DNA of 64,000 bases from Sulfuritalea sp. (GCA_030247575.1 JAOTRV010000016.1:25851-89850); one strand, 5' to 3'; numbered from the stretch's first letter, positions 1-8,547 are shown. Notes: a model not told the origin generated them from the sequence alone. Made by a program: numbers and translations.

Positions 1-1136
1 CCCTGGGTTTCGAGGAAATTCAGCAGCGCGGCAAAGTTGGAGGTCTGGAAGGCGAGGCCGATGAAGCCGCCGCCCAGCGCCGAGGCGGCAATCGCGCCCA
101 GCCGTCCGGGTGTCACGGAAAGTGCCGGCGGGGTCGAGTTGCCGAGGATCTGCGCGGCGTTTCCGGCGCCGATCGTCGCCCCCGGCTGCGCCACGCCGAT
201 GGCGGAACGGCCGTTCAGGGCGCTGTTGAAGGCTCCCCAGTTGACGCCTGCCTGGAAGTCCTCCGACAGCGTCACGTCGATGATCTTGGCCTCCAGCATG
301 ACCTGCCGCTCGGCGATCAGCTGGGTCGCCTTGAGGTATTTGTCGACATTGCGCAGTTCGGTCGGCAAGGCGCGCACCAGCACCACTCCGGACGACGGAT
401 TGACCACCACGCTGCGCCCTTCGCTGGTGCCGACGATGGAGGCCAGCGCGCGATTCAGGTCGCCCCAGAAGTCGCTGTCGGTGGTCATGCTGACGCGGCT
501 GGTGTCGCCGCCGCGCGCCCCGGTCGAGGTTCCGGCGCCGGCCGGAAGGATCTGCGGGGTGGTCGGCGTCGACGTCGTAGCCGCTCCCCCCGCGGTGCCG
601 CTGGTCATCGAACTGCCGGTGACGCGCAAGTCGCTGCTGCCCTGGCGCCGGCTGGCGAGGTAATTGATCTGGAAGACGCGGGTCTTCAGCGTGTTGGGTT
701 CGATGAAAATGCGCTTGCCCTGGACGCGGTACTCGTAGCCGTAAAGGTCGCGAATGGTGTCCAGCGCTTCCATCACGGTGACGTCCTTGAGGTTGACGGT
801 GAGGCTGCCGCTGACATCGGGCGGCAGCAGCATGCTGTAGCGGGTGCCCGACACCAGGGCCATGAAGACCTGCGTGGCCGGCGCGTTGACCACCGAGAGA
901 TCGAAGCGCGGTTCGGCAGCGGCAACATCGACCACCGTCAGCGGCGCCAGCGGCGGCATCAGCGACTGGTCGGCGGGCGTTGCCGCCGGCGCCTTGCGCT
1001 CGGTTGCGGATTTCAGCAGGACATCGTTGATCTGACCGAGCACCTCGCCTCCGTCCCGCTTCGGCGTGGCGCAGCCGGCAACGGCGGCGGCGAGGAGCAG
1101 CAGCGTGCAGCGGGCAAGGAATGCGCATCCCGTCAT
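1..1136 (-). CDS. mshL: MshL-like outer-membrane secretin, 5' part only
   Basis: This is the outer-membrane secretin channel of an MSHA-type pilus. About 378 N-terminal residues are inside the window and the 3' end lies beyond the left edge. The ATG at 1136 begins a lipoprotein signal peptide with lipobox VAGC (lipidated Cys22). An STN-like short domain follows at roughly residues 55-125 (VMEALDTIRDLYGYEYRVQG), then a Thr/Gly/Pro-rich linker and the start of secretin N-domains (VMLEAKIIDVTLSEDFQAGV). The start overlaps the mshK stop as ATGA. Secretin rather than another lipoprotein is supported by the STN module, the linker and the pilus-operon context. The pore-forming C-terminal domain cannot be seen here. 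Confidence 0.85.
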   Translation of the reverse strand, partial: MTGCAFLARCTLLLLAAAVAGCATPKRDGGEVLGQINDVLLKSATERKAPAATPADQSLMPPLAPLTVVDVAAAEPRFDLSVVNAPATQVFMALVSGTRYSMLLPPDVSGSLTVNLKDVTVMEALDTIRDLYGYEYRVQGKRIFIEPNTLKTRVFQINYLASRRQGSSDLRVTGSSMTSGTAGGAATTSTPTTPQILPAGAGTSTGARGGDTSRVSMTTDSDFWGDLNRALASIVGTSEGRSVVVNPSSGVVLVRALPTELRNVDKYLKATQLIAERQVMLEAKIIDVTLSEDFQAGVNWGAFNSALNGRSAIGVAQPGATIGAGNAAQILGNSTPPALSVTPGRLGAIAASALGGGFIGLAFQTSNFAALLNFLETQ

Positions 1137-1516
1137 TCCGCGCTTCCCGTCGCACGCCGCTGGATGGCCGCCGTCTTCTTCGCCGGCACTTTTTCGATGG
1201 CGGGCGTCACCTTGATGATCTCGCGCCCGCTTTCCCCCTGCAACACCACTTCGCTTTCACCGATCTTCAGCACCCGCTTGCCGCCGAGCCTGTCGCCGAC
1301 GAGCACATGCTGCCCGTTGATCACCGCGCCCGACCGCCCGTCGGGGCGCAGAATCACGGTGTGCACACGGTTCTCCGCCGCTGCCGCGACACCGCCTGCT
1401 GCAGCCGGCGCCAGCAGCGCATCGGGCGGGCGCATCGGGTCCGGCACCTGGGCAAGAGCCGCTCCCGCCCCGACAAACCCGGCCAGAAAGACGGAGAGTC
1501 GGCCGTGGTCGATCAT
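1133..1516 (-). CDS. mshK: MshK-like pilus biogenesis protein
   Basis: Small (127 aa) protein with an N-terminal hydrophobic signal or anchor (LSVFLAGFVGAGAALA) and the PDPMRPPDAL motif typical of MshK/GspC-like linker proteins. A compact beta-rich region (INGQHVLVGDRLGGKRVLKI) follows that resembles PilP/GspC homology regions. In MSHA systems MshK is thought to connect the inner-membrane complex to the secretin. The ATG at 1516 is chosen because it overlaps the mshJ stop (ATGA). A longer in-frame reading to 1612 lies inside mshJ and is unlikely. The C-terminus is Lys/Ala/Arg-rich. Assignment rests on position between mshJ and mshL as well as sequence. Confidence 0.75.
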   Translation of the reverse strand: MIDHGRLSVFLAGFVGAGAALAQVPDPMRPPDALLAPAAAGGVAAAAENRVHTVILRPDGRSGAVINGQHVLVGDRLGGKRVLKIGESEVVLQGESGREIIKVTPAIEKVPAKKTAAIQRRATGSAE

Positions 1517-2250
1517 ACGGTCAGCCACTTTCTGTCGAGGCTCAGGGTATAGACCCGCAGCACCATGACGTTGCGCGGGTATTTCTCGACCGCGAGACTG
1601 ACGCTGTTCCACATCACGCGCTGCGGCATGCGCTCGAGTTCCGCGAGGTAATTCAGCAAATCGTTGTACCTGCCGGCGAGCTTGATCTCGATGCCATGCT
1701 GATAGATGCCCTCGCCCGGGACGGACGCGGTACCGCCATGAGCGCCCCTGTCCTGGCCGCCATCCTTTGCGCTGCGGGCGGCCGCGCCTGGCGCCGCTTC
1801 GGCACCGGACGCTGCGGCGCCCACCTGCGTCGCCGGCAGCGTTTTCAGGCCGAGCAATTCAATGGCCCGGTTTTTGGACAACAATCCTTCCAGAAAGGCC
1901 TGCATCCTGGCCGGCGGCACCATGCCTGCCTCGAAGCTCGCCAGGCGCTCGCTGACGGCGGCAAGATCCTGCTTCGCCTGGGCCAGACGGCGCCGGTTGG
2001 CCGCGTCGGGATCGGCACCCTGGGCAACCAGCACAGCCATCTGGGCCTGTTGCCTGGCCGATTCGGCACGCGCCGACGCTTCGTTCCGGCTGGCGCTGCG
2101 CGCCTGGAGCAGAAAGGGCTCGATGCCGACGCTGAAAATCAGAAAGCCGCCGCCGAACATCACCGCGAAGGAGACGAGCACGCGTTCGCGGGGCTTCAGT
2201 GCAGCGAACTTCGCCGCCCACTGCGCCCATTGAGCGGATATCGCGTTCAT
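1513..2250 (-). CDS. mshJ: MshJ-like (PilO/GspM-type) inner-membrane protein
   Basis: A 245 aa bitopic protein with a short cytoplasmic N-terminus, one membrane helix near residues 24-45 (VLVSFAVMFGGGFLIFSVGI), a periplasmic coiled-coil rich in Ala/Gln/Glu (about 50-110) and a C-terminal ferredoxin-like domain (YNDLLNYLAELERMP, VMWNSVSLAVEKYP). This is the PilO/GspM layout, and MshJ forms the alignment complex with MshI and the PilN-like protein. A low-complexity Ala/Gly insert (about 140-180) separates coiled coil and domain. Its start overlaps the stop of the upstream PilN-like gene by 4 bases, consistent with one co-translated unit. Confidence 0.8.
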   Translation of the reverse strand: MNAISAQWAQWAAKFAALKPRERVLVSFAVMFGGGFLIFSVGIEPFLLQARSASRNEASARAESARQQAQMAVLVAQGADPDAANRRRLAQAKQDLAAVSERLASFEAGMVPPARMQAFLEGLLSKNRAIELLGLKTLPATQVGAAASGAEAAPGAAARSAKDGGQDRGAHGGTASVPGEGIYQHGIEIKLAGRYNDLLNYLAELERMPQRVMWNSVSLAVEKYPRNVMVLRVYTLSLDRKWLTV

Positions 2251-2921
2251 GATCCGCTGCCCTTCGGCTCGACCAGCTTGGGCATCAGGACGAAATCGAT
2301 CTGGCGCGCTGCAAGAGTCGACGCTGGCGCCACGGCGGCGCCCTGCGCGACGGAACGGCCAGCTTGGGGCAGGTCGCTGCGATTCATGTTCAGGGCAGCG
2401 AAATTGCGCCCCTGGAAGACCTTCTCGGTGCCAAGGCGGCGGATGTACTCGGGCAAGGCGGCGGCATTCAGCGTGCTGCCGCGGATTTCCATTTCGTTGC
2501 CGCCGGAACCGATGGTGAAGCCCGTCAACCAGAGATTTTCCGGAATCTGGCGAGCCAGGCCGCGCAGGTAGTCGGCAAAGCCGCCGGCGCTGCCGACGGC
2601 TCCGCCTTCCAGCAGGCGCGCGATTTCTCCGCGACGACGCAGCAGGGCCTCCGCATTTTCGAGTTCCGTCGTCAATTGCGGGCTGGGTTTGCGCGTTGCG
2701 GCAGCCTTGGACACCGCCTCGAGGTCCCGCTTCGCCTCCCTGAGCTGCGTCTCGGCTGCCGTCGCTGCCTTCCTCTGCGTTGCCGCGTCGTTCCAGGCCC
2801 AGATTCCCGCCACGGCGAACACGCCGTAAAGCGCGATGACGGCAAGCGCTACGTTGCCGAGCGTGAGCAGGTCACGCTGCTTGAGGAAGCGCGGATGGAA
2901 AAGGTTGATCTGCGCGCTCAT
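2247..2921 (-). CDS. PilN-like assembly protein of the MSHA cluster
   Basis: This 224 aa protein begins MSAQINLFHPRFLKQRDLL, the conserved N-terminal segment by which PilN proteins bind the PilM-like partner (here MshI). A membrane helix (NVALAVIALYGVFAVAGIWA), a coiled coil and a C-terminal periplasmic domain (MEIRGSTLNAAALPEYIRRL) follow. The ATG at 2921 overlaps the MshI stop (TGA at 2918-2920). The much longer upstream reading frame lies antisense-free within mshI and is not used. In V. cholerae-type clusters MshI alone covers this region, whereas here the PilM and PilN functions are clearly separate genes. Confidence 0.8.
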   Translation of the reverse strand: MSAQINLFHPRFLKQRDLLTLGNVALAVIALYGVFAVAGIWAWNDAATQRKAATAAETQLREAKRDLEAVSKAAATRKPSPQLTTELENAEALLRRRGEIARLLEGGAVGSAGGFADYLRGLARQIPENLWLTGFTIGSGGNEMEIRGSTLNAAALPEYIRRLGTEKVFQGRNFAALNMNRSDLPQAGRSVAQGAAVAPASTLAARQIDFVLMPKLVEPKGSGS

Positions 2922-3868
2922 TCCGCCACCGACTCGTCGCGCAGTGCCGCACCGATTGCGCGCAGGCACTGAAACTGCCGCAAGGGATCGAGCAAGGCCG
3001 GCACTGCACCGAGATCCAGCACGCTGGACAAGTCCAGCGGCACGACGGAAACCGTCAGATTGGCGCGCAAGTGGCTGAGAAAGCCATCGACGCCGGGAAG
3101 CGGCGCCACCAGAATTTTGGACAGCGGAATCCTGCTGTAGAGGCGATCGAAATTGTCCAGCGAGCGCTGCACGTCGAGTGCGATGTGCTCGAACAGGGTG
3201 GCGCGCCGGCCGGCATCGGCATTGCTCAACTCGCGCGCGGTGATGTCGACATGGCGCACGACGAGCAATTCGCCGTCCAGGGTGACCGTCAGCAGACCTT
3301 CGTCCTCGTCGAAGATCAGGGTCGCCAGACCGCAACCGTCTTCCCCGAACAAGGCCGCGAGATTGCGTTGCGAAATTTCGGGCAGATCGATGGCCTCCAG
3401 CGGCACCCCGGCCTCCTGGAACGCCTGCACCAGGGGCGCCACCGTCGATTCGGGCGACAACGCGGCGAACACCTGACCCGTACGCCCGTCGCCCGGAATC
3501 GGCAGGAAATCGATGGCGGCAGTCTCGACCGGAAACTCGACCTGATCCTTGAGCTTCCAGCGCATGACTTCACATGCCTCGCCGTGGGGACCGGGGACGG
3601 CATCGGTCTGGATCAGCTGATACTTGCCGTGCCCGAGCAAGGTCGTGCAACGATAGCGGTCGAGTCGCATCGGCCTCCTCAGCGCCTTCAGGGTCGCCGC
3701 ATCGTCGGCACCTTTGCCGACCGAGTCGGCCAACAGCACGCAAGGCTTGCGGCCGGACTCGCGACGCACATGAGCGAGATCGACACGCCCCTCTCGCAGC
3801 ACGACGGACAACCAGCCTTGTTCAGACCTTGATTTGATGAAGTTTGGCACTGGACGCACGATACCCAT
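2918..3868 (-). CDS. mshI: MshI, PilM-like actin-fold protein
   Basis: PilM/MshI-type cytoplasmic protein of 316 aa that acts with the PilN- and PilO-like proteins in the inner-membrane assembly platform. The chosen ATG at 3868 (MGIVRPVPNF) has AGGGA four bases upstream. An ATG 40 codons further up would extend the gene into the intergenic region and lacks a ribosome site. Recognisable segments include the MRWKLKDQVEFPVETAAIDF and ATLIFDEDEGLLTVTLDGEL stretches typical of the MshI family. It is the first gene of the I-N-J-K-L block, and the 162-base gap upstream suggests its own promoter. Confidence 0.8.
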   Translation of the reverse strand: MGIVRPVPNFIKSRSEQGWLSVVLREGRVDLAHVRRESGRKPCVLLADSVGKGADDAATLKALRRPMRLDRYRCTTLLGHGKYQLIQTDAVPGPHGEACEVMRWKLKDQVEFPVETAAIDFLPIPGDGRTGQVFAALSPESTVAPLVQAFQEAGVPLEAIDLPEISQRNLAALFGEDGCGLATLIFDEDEGLLTVTLDGELLVVRHVDITARELSNADAGRRATLFEHIALDVQRSLDNFDRLYSRIPLSKILVAPLPGVDGFLSHLRANLTVSVVPLDLSSVLDLGAVPALLDPLRQFQCLRAIGAALRDESVAE

Positions 3869-3878
3869 TTTGTCCCTG

Positions 3879-3906
3879 ACTATACTAAGCAGGGGAGTCG
3901 GGGCAA
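3879..3906 (-). promoter_or_regulatory. possible sigma70 promoter for mshI block
   Basis: On the minus strand TTGCCC (3901-3906) and TATAGT (3879-3884) are separated by 16 bases, just before mshI. A start about seven bases past the -10 would leave only some four bases of leader and would cut into the AGGGA ribosome site. This may therefore be a chance match or a near-leaderless promoter. Confidence 0.3.
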
Positions 3907-4030
3907 GCATGGATTTCGGGGCAGAAGGGCACGTAATTGAACCATTCGGCGAGAATGTCCAAAAAGGCCGGGGAACCGCGGCGTGCATTGCCCGCTGCGC
4001 AGCGGCGAAGCACGCACGGGATGCGGTTCG

Positions 4031-5755
4031 CTATTTACCCAAACTCAGGCCCCGAAGCGGCGCAATTTCGGGAAATTCCCGTGCGCCCTTGGCCAATTCG
4101 CCGGCAGTGTCGGCCCGTTCCGCGGGAAATGCGTGCAAGACGGAGCGAATCAGGGTTTTTGCGTCCGCATCGCGACCGGCAATGGCCATTTGCATGGCGC
4201 AACGCGTCACCAACAAACGCGCCGGCACAAAGCGGATGGCGCGTTCGCACAGATCGGCGCGATCGGCCGCCAGTTGCCTGCCCGGTTCCGCCAGATTGGC
4301 GATGGACAGCAAAGCCCAGGGAGACAGCAACGATTCCCTGTGCAACTCGAGCAGTTGATCGACGGTCGTCCGCCAGGCACGCTCGCGATCCGGATGCGCC
4401 GCCAGCGGACGATTCTTCGCCGCCTCGATGGTGAGGTAGTCCGCGCGCAAGTTGGCGAGGAACACTGCGCCGCCGCAAGCGATCACAAGCAGATAGACCG
4501 CGGCCCGCCTGCCGGGCAGGCCGATCGCCCTGCCGGTGCCGGCTGCGCCCAGCAGCAGCGCGGTGGGTCCGAGAAAATAGGCGTACCAGAGCGGATATTC
4601 GAGCAGTGCATGCACCAGTCCGATTCCAAGGACGGCCCCGCACCAGAACTGCTCAAGCCGCCACGGCTGGCGGAGAAATTGCATGGCCCAGACACCCAGC
4701 GCCAGAACGACGATTGCCGCCGCCGGGCCGCCAAACTCCGCCATGATCTGCAGGACGAAATTGTGCGCATTCTCCGACACCATGAATGCGTCGTCGCCGG
4801 TGTGGCCGGAAGCCGCAACAAAGCTCGCCCACGCATAGTTGCCGACTCCCTGCCCCAGCCACGGCTGCCCGGCAAAGGCTGACCAGGCCGAGCGGCCGAT
4901 CTCCAGCCTTGCGCTTATTCCCGAAACCGATTCGAAAAGCCGCGCCCCCGCCACGACGGCGCCGGAGTCACCCGACGGCATCAGGCCGAGCGCAACCGCC
5001 AGTCCGGGCAGTTGCGGCGTCGCCCATGCGCCAACAAAACTCAGGGCGATGGCCGCGGGCAGCAGGAGCACGGCGTCTGCCAGCAACGAGGGCGCCGGCC
5101 CGTGCGGCTCGCGAATCCTGAGCCAGGCCATCGCGGCGAGAAGCACGAGCGGATAGATGAACACGCTGCGCGCACCGCTGAGGACGCTGCCGAATGCAAT
5201 CGGCAGAATCAGCAACCAGAGCAGGGATCTGGATAGATGGCGCCGACCGCGGAGGTAGAGCAGTGACGCGATGCCGAGCCATGAATAGTGGGCATGATGG
5301 TTGGCTTGACCGAGATTGCCGTAGGCACTTCCTCCAAGTTTGGGGAATACCCACGGCACCCGATCGGCAACCCCCAGCCACTGCACCAAGGCCGCAGCGG
5401 CGCCCATCATGGCGCCGAGGGCGACGCCGGCAGCGAGGACATCGGCAAGACGGGCAAGGCCGAGGGTATCGGCGAGATGGCGCCCCAGCACCATCAACAG
5501 CCCCGCCCAGAGCAGATAGGCTGCATACAGCAAACCGAGTTGCGGAAAGACCAACTGGCCGAGCAGGAATTGAAGCAGCATGACCGCCAACAGCGACGCG
5601 GGGAGGAGGAGCATCGCGGGGAGTGGAACAACCCGGCGGGAACCCGACAGCCCCGCAACCGCCGCCGCCAGACCCAGTGCGGCAGCCCACCATTCGCCGC
5701 GGAAACTGCCGATCGGCTGGGTATGAAAAGGCAATAGAAAAGGCCCGCTCACCAT
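4031..5755 (-). CDS. PglL/Wzy-type O-oligosaccharyltransferase
   Basis: Polytopic inner-membrane protein of at least 574 aa with about 11-12 hydrophobic segments. The family motif LVHALLEYPLWYAYFLGP sits near residue 395, the Wzy-type periplasmic loop includes GVGNYAWASF and SENAHNFVLQIMAEFGG, and a hydrophilic C-terminal part spans roughly 440-574. PglL/TfpO enzymes move lipid-linked glycan onto pilins. Here the gene lies 30-90 bases after two pilin genes, so pilin glycosylation is the likely role; O-antigen ligase (WaaL) is the alternative. The frame stays open upstream of the ATG at 5755, and the true start may be an ATC at 5815 preceded by AGGAGG, adding 20 residues (see findings). Confidence 0.8.
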   Translation of the reverse strand: MVSGPFLLPFHTQPIGSFRGEWWAAALGLAAAVAGLSGSRRVVPLPAMLLLPASLLAVMLLQFLLGQLVFPQLGLLYAAYLLWAGLLMVLGRHLADTLGLARLADVLAAGVALGAMMGAAAALVQWLGVADRVPWVFPKLGGSAYGNLGQANHHAHYSWLGIASLLYLRGRRHLSRSLLWLLILPIAFGSVLSGARSVFIYPLVLLAAMAWLRIREPHGPAPSLLADAVLLLPAAIALSFVGAWATPQLPGLAVALGLMPSGDSGAVVAGARLFESVSGISARLEIGRSAWSAFAGQPWLGQGVGNYAWASFVAASGHTGDDAFMVSENAHNFVLQIMAEFGGPAAAIVVLALGVWAMQFLRQPWRLEQFWCGAVLGIGLVHALLEYPLWYAYFLGPTALLLGAAGTGRAIGLPGRRAAVYLLVIACGGAVFLANLRADYLTIEAAKNRPLAAHPDRERAWRTTVDQLLELHRESLLSPWALLSIANLAEPGRQLAADRADLCERAIRFVPARLLVTRCAMQMAIAGRDADAKTLIRSVLHAFPAERADTAGELAKGAREFPEIAPLRGLSLGK

Positions 5756-5820
5756 CAGGGCGAGCAGGCCTGAACTGACCTTCGTTAGCGGAGCCGGGCG
5801 AAATTCAAATTGGATCCCGT

Positions 5821-5829
5821 CTTCCTCCT
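5821..5829 (-). promoter_or_regulatory. strong ribosome-binding site facing an ATC codon
   Basis: The minus strand reads AGGAGGAAG here, followed after five bases (eight from the AGGAGG core) by ATC CAA TTT GAA at 5815, in frame with the oligosaccharyltransferase. No ribosome site precedes the first ATG at 5755. It is the best Shine-Dalgarno match in this part of the cluster. Confidence 0.6.
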
Positions 5830-5844
5830 GCAGATCGCGCTTTT

Positions 5845-6207
5845 TCAGGAATCACAAGGAACCGTGGTTACCCCGCTCTTGGTCACGCCAGCCTCGGTGC
5901 AGGCCGCCGTGCAGGTGGCCTGGCCACTACCGCAAGCACCGGCAGTAGCCGTGCAAGTCGCCGGAAATCCGCTGACCAGAGTCGAGGTACATGTAACTGT
6001 CACGGCAACGGGAGAAACGCCGGAAATTTTCTGTTTGGCATATTGCATGGCGCCGGCCGAGCCCAGAGCGCCGGCAACGCCATCCGCCTTGGCCTGTACG
6101 GCATCCGCCGACAGATCGATAAACTTCGGTAACGCCATCGCCGCCAGAATGCCGAGAATCACGATTACCACGACCAGTTCAATCAGCGTAAAGCCCTTCG
6201 TTCTCAT
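5845..6207 (-). CDS. type IV pilin (MSHA major-pilin-like), cysteine-rich
   Basis: A 120 aa prepilin. A four-residue basic leader MRTK precedes the G|FTLIELVVVIVILGILAA cleavage/methylation motif, with Glu at +5 and the usual first helix. The start at 6207 has GGAGGT four bases upstream. An in-frame ATG at 6219 would add MEVE and is also possible. The mature protein is short and its C-terminal half is unusual: six cysteines within about 50 residues in a Thr/Ala/Gly-rich stretch, where typical pilins have one disulfide loop. It is followed by the oligosaccharyltransferase gene, so this and the neighbouring pilin are the likely glycosylation substrates. Confidence 0.85.
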   Translation of the reverse strand: MRTKGFTLIELVVVIVILGILAAMALPKFIDLSADAVQAKADGVAGALGSAGAMQYAKQKISGVSPVAVTVTCTSTLVSGFPATCTATAGACGSGQATCTAACTEAGVTKSGVTTVPCDS

Positions 6208-6254
6208 TTCGACCTCCATGAATATTTCCGACAATGCGCGGCGCGGCTCACGTG

Positions 6255-6773
6255 TCAGCAACCTGAGGTTACCACTGAAATCACCGGTGCAACAATCGCC
6301 GTGCCGCTGAGCGTCGCTTCCTGATACGTAATTCGGCAGTTGGGTACGGTGCCGCCGGCGACATCGTAAGTCCTGGTCGCACCTCCGCCGCCGGCGGTCA
6401 GGCCATCCGCCGCGAGATTCAGCGCAGCCGCGGCATCGATGCCGGCGGCGGTCGCCGCCGGATAGCGATTGACGATATCGACCATCAGGCCGTCCATATT
6501 CACCTTGGGTGGCGTCGAGGTGCAATTGATCGGGGTCGGGCTGGGCGCCGTCCCGGCAACGTCCAGTTCGCAACGCGTCCGGGCCAGCGCCACGGCGGAG
6601 CGGATCGAACCATAAATGGCGTTGGTCTTGGCCACCCGCGCGTCGCGCTGGGCGTCGATCAGGCGCGGCAAGGCCACCGCGGCAAGAATGCCGATGATGG
6701 TAATTACGATCACCAGTTCGATAAGCGTGAAGCCACTTGCCCGCGGCGGGCGGCGGCCCGATTTGATTGCCAT
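6255..6773 (-). CDS. type IV pilin / MSHA-like minor or second pilin
   Basis: A 172 aa prepilin with leader MAIKSGRRPPRASG and cleavage motif G|FTLIELVIVITIIGILAA, then LPRLIDAQRDARVAKTNAIY typical of MshA/MshB pilins. Cysteines occur at the RCELDV and INCTST segments, in VPNCRI and at the last residue, consistent with disulfide loops. The ATG at 6773 lies in a context (AATATTCATGG) that is also found upstream of the second pilin, evidence of tandem duplication. No good Shine-Dalgarno precedes it. It lies 47 bases upstream of the shorter pilin and 80 bases downstream of the prepilin-like gene. Confidence 0.85.
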   Translation of the reverse strand: MAIKSGRRPPRASGFTLIELVIVITIIGILAAVALPRLIDAQRDARVAKTNAIYGSIRSAVALARTRCELDVAGTAPSPTPINCTSTPPKVNMDGLMVDIVNRYPAATAAGIDAAAALNLAADGLTAGGGGATRTYDVAGGTVPNCRITYQEATLSGTAIVAPVISVVTSGC

Positions 6774-6853
6774 GAATATTTTCCGTTCACCGACCGGCAA
6801 AAAGTAGCAGGCTTGCGGAAAACCATTCACCCGATTATCGGCAGCGGAAGCGC

Positions 6854-7303
6854 TCAGTTCAGCCCTACCAGACTCGCGCCGACGGTTTTCCCGGATGCAT
6901 CGAGACGCGCCACGTAGCGCCAGCGCAGTTCCGCCGCCCCGTCGAAGGCCCCCGGCAGACGCGGCTGATAGGCAAGTTCGCGGCGCAGCGGATCGTAGGC
7001 CCACTGCCCCGACGCCTCGGGAGTGCGGGCGAGCTCGTTGAAATCGCGCGGCCGGTGCCCGAGAAAGTCGACCGGGCTGGCCTGCGCCACTTCGACGATG
7101 CGCTCTTCCTCGCCGCGCATGATGCGCTCGCCTATCGCCAGTTGTATGCCGACGCGGATGTTGCGCACCATCAGATTGACCTCGGTGCGCTCGGCCTCGG
7201 CCTGGATCGCGTTGAGACGGACCAGCAGCGCCGCCCCGAGAACGCAGAGGATCGCCACCGTGACGGCAAACTCCAGCTTGCTCGCGCCGCGCTGGCACTT
7301 CAT
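6854..7303 (-). CDS. atypical prepilin-like protein (possible MshF-like)
   Basis: 149 aa. The N-terminus MKCQRG|ASKLEFAVTVAILCVLG matches a prepilin peptidase site with Ala at +1 and Glu at +5, followed by one hydrophobic helix. The canonical FTLIE is lost. The rest is a soluble alpha/beta domain without recognisable signature (QWAYDPLRRELAYQPRLP). Position directly after the platform protein mshG (one base between stop and start) matches the place of mshF in MSHA clusters, so a minor pseudopilin role is likely. The product name is inference from position and the leader peptide. Confidence 0.6.
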   Translation of the reverse strand: MKCQRGASKLEFAVTVAILCVLGAALLVRLNAIQAEAERTEVNLMVRNIRVGIQLAIGERIMRGEEERIVEVAQASPVDFLGHRPRDFNELARTPEASGQWAYDPLRRELAYQPRLPGAFDGAAELRWRYVARLDASGKTVGASLVGLN

Positions 7304-7304
7304 G

Positions 7305-8540
7305 TCACTTCTTGATGGCGACCTTGCCCAGATCCCACAGGGGCAGGAATATGCCGAGCGCCAATATCAGAACCATGATGCCCAGCGAAACGATCAGGAT
7401 CGGCTCGATCTGCTGTGCCAGAGTCTTGAGTTCGTATTCGACCTCGCTCTGATACATGTCGGCGATTTCCTTCATCATGTCGTCGAGGGCGCCCGACTCC
7501 TCGCCCACGGCGATCATCTGCAGCACGACGGGAGTGAATACGCCGGCGGCAATCGATGTGCGCAGGATGCTCTCGCCGCGCTCGACGCCGTCGCGCATTT
7601 TTTCCACCTTGTCCGCAATGTAGGCGTTATTCACGGTCTCCGCGACATTGGTCAGCGCCTGAATGATCGGCACTCCGCTGCGCGTGGCCAAGGCGAAGCT
7701 GGCCGCAAAGCGCGCCAGCGTGGCTTTGCGTACTATCTTCCCGGCGATCGGAATTTTCAGCTTGACGCGATCCCATGCATGGCGACCCGGGCCGGTCCTG
7801 ATCCAGACCCTGAACGCGAAAAACGCGGCGGCAAAGCCGAGCATCAGCCCCGGCCACCACGCCAGCATGAAATCCGAAAAGCCGATCAGCAGGCGCGTCA
7901 TGAGCGGCAGTTCGGCGCCGAAGCCCTTGAACACCCTGGCAAATGCCGGAATCACGAAAATGTTCACGATGACAATGGCGATGGCCATCGCCGCGACGAC
8001 GAAGGACGGATAGCGCAGCGCCGACTTGACCTGATCCTGGATGAAGCGTTCGAACGCCAGGTGATCGAACATGCGCAGAAAGACCTCTTCCAGGCGGCCG
8101 GTCATTTCGCCGACACGGACCATGGACAGATAGAAGGGCGAGAAAACCTTCGGATGGCGGGCCAGCGACAGCGACAGTTCGCGGCCGGAATCCAGGCTTT
8201 GGCGCACATCCTGCAGAACGTCCTTCATCGCCGGATTGATGCTGGATTCCTGGAGACCGGCCAGTGCCCGCATGATCGGCACGCCCGAGCGCAACAGGGT
8301 ATGCATCTGCCGTGAAAACAGCAGCACGTCCATATGGTCGACTTCAGGCTTGAACCACCCAATGCCGGACCCCCAACCGCGGCCATCCGCAACGGGCGAC
8401 ACCGGTGCGGGCCTGATCTCGATCGGCGTCACGCCTTTGCCGACCAGCAAATCGGCCACCGCGCCTGCCGTCGCGCCTTCCAGGATTCCCTCCGCGATCT
8501 CCCCGGCGGCGTTGCGTCCCCGATAGGCGAAATTGGGCAT
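7305..8540 (-). CDS. mshG: MshG/GspF-type pilus assembly platform protein
   Basis: Inner-membrane platform protein (411 aa) of the T2SS/type IV pilus F family. It begins MPNFAYRGRNAAGEIAEGIL and carries two related GspF domains (about residues 70-195 and 275-397), each with the family pattern, for example MHTLLRSGVPIMRALAGL, FALATRSGVPIIQALTNV and VGEESGALDDMMKEIADMY. Three or so membrane helices are visible (about 170-190, 225-245, 375-400). It couples to the mshE ATPase, which ends seven bases upstream of this start. Confidence 0.9.
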   Translation of the reverse strand: MPNFAYRGRNAAGEIAEGILEGATAGAVADLLVGKGVTPIEIRPAPVSPVADGRGWGSGIGWFKPEVDHMDVLLFSRQMHTLLRSGVPIMRALAGLQESSINPAMKDVLQDVRQSLDSGRELSLSLARHPKVFSPFYLSMVRVGEMTGRLEEVFLRMFDHLAFERFIQDQVKSALRYPSFVVAAMAIAIVIVNIFVIPAFARVFKGFGAELPLMTRLLIGFSDFMLAWWPGLMLGFAAAFFAFRVWIRTGPGRHAWDRVKLKIPIAGKIVRKATLARFAASFALATRSGVPIIQALTNVAETVNNAYIADKVEKMRDGVERGESILRTSIAAGVFTPVVLQMIAVGEESGALDDMMKEIADMYQSEVEYELKTLAQQIEPILIVSLGIMVLILALGIFLPLWDLGKVAIKK

Positions 8541-8547
8541 GTCGCGC

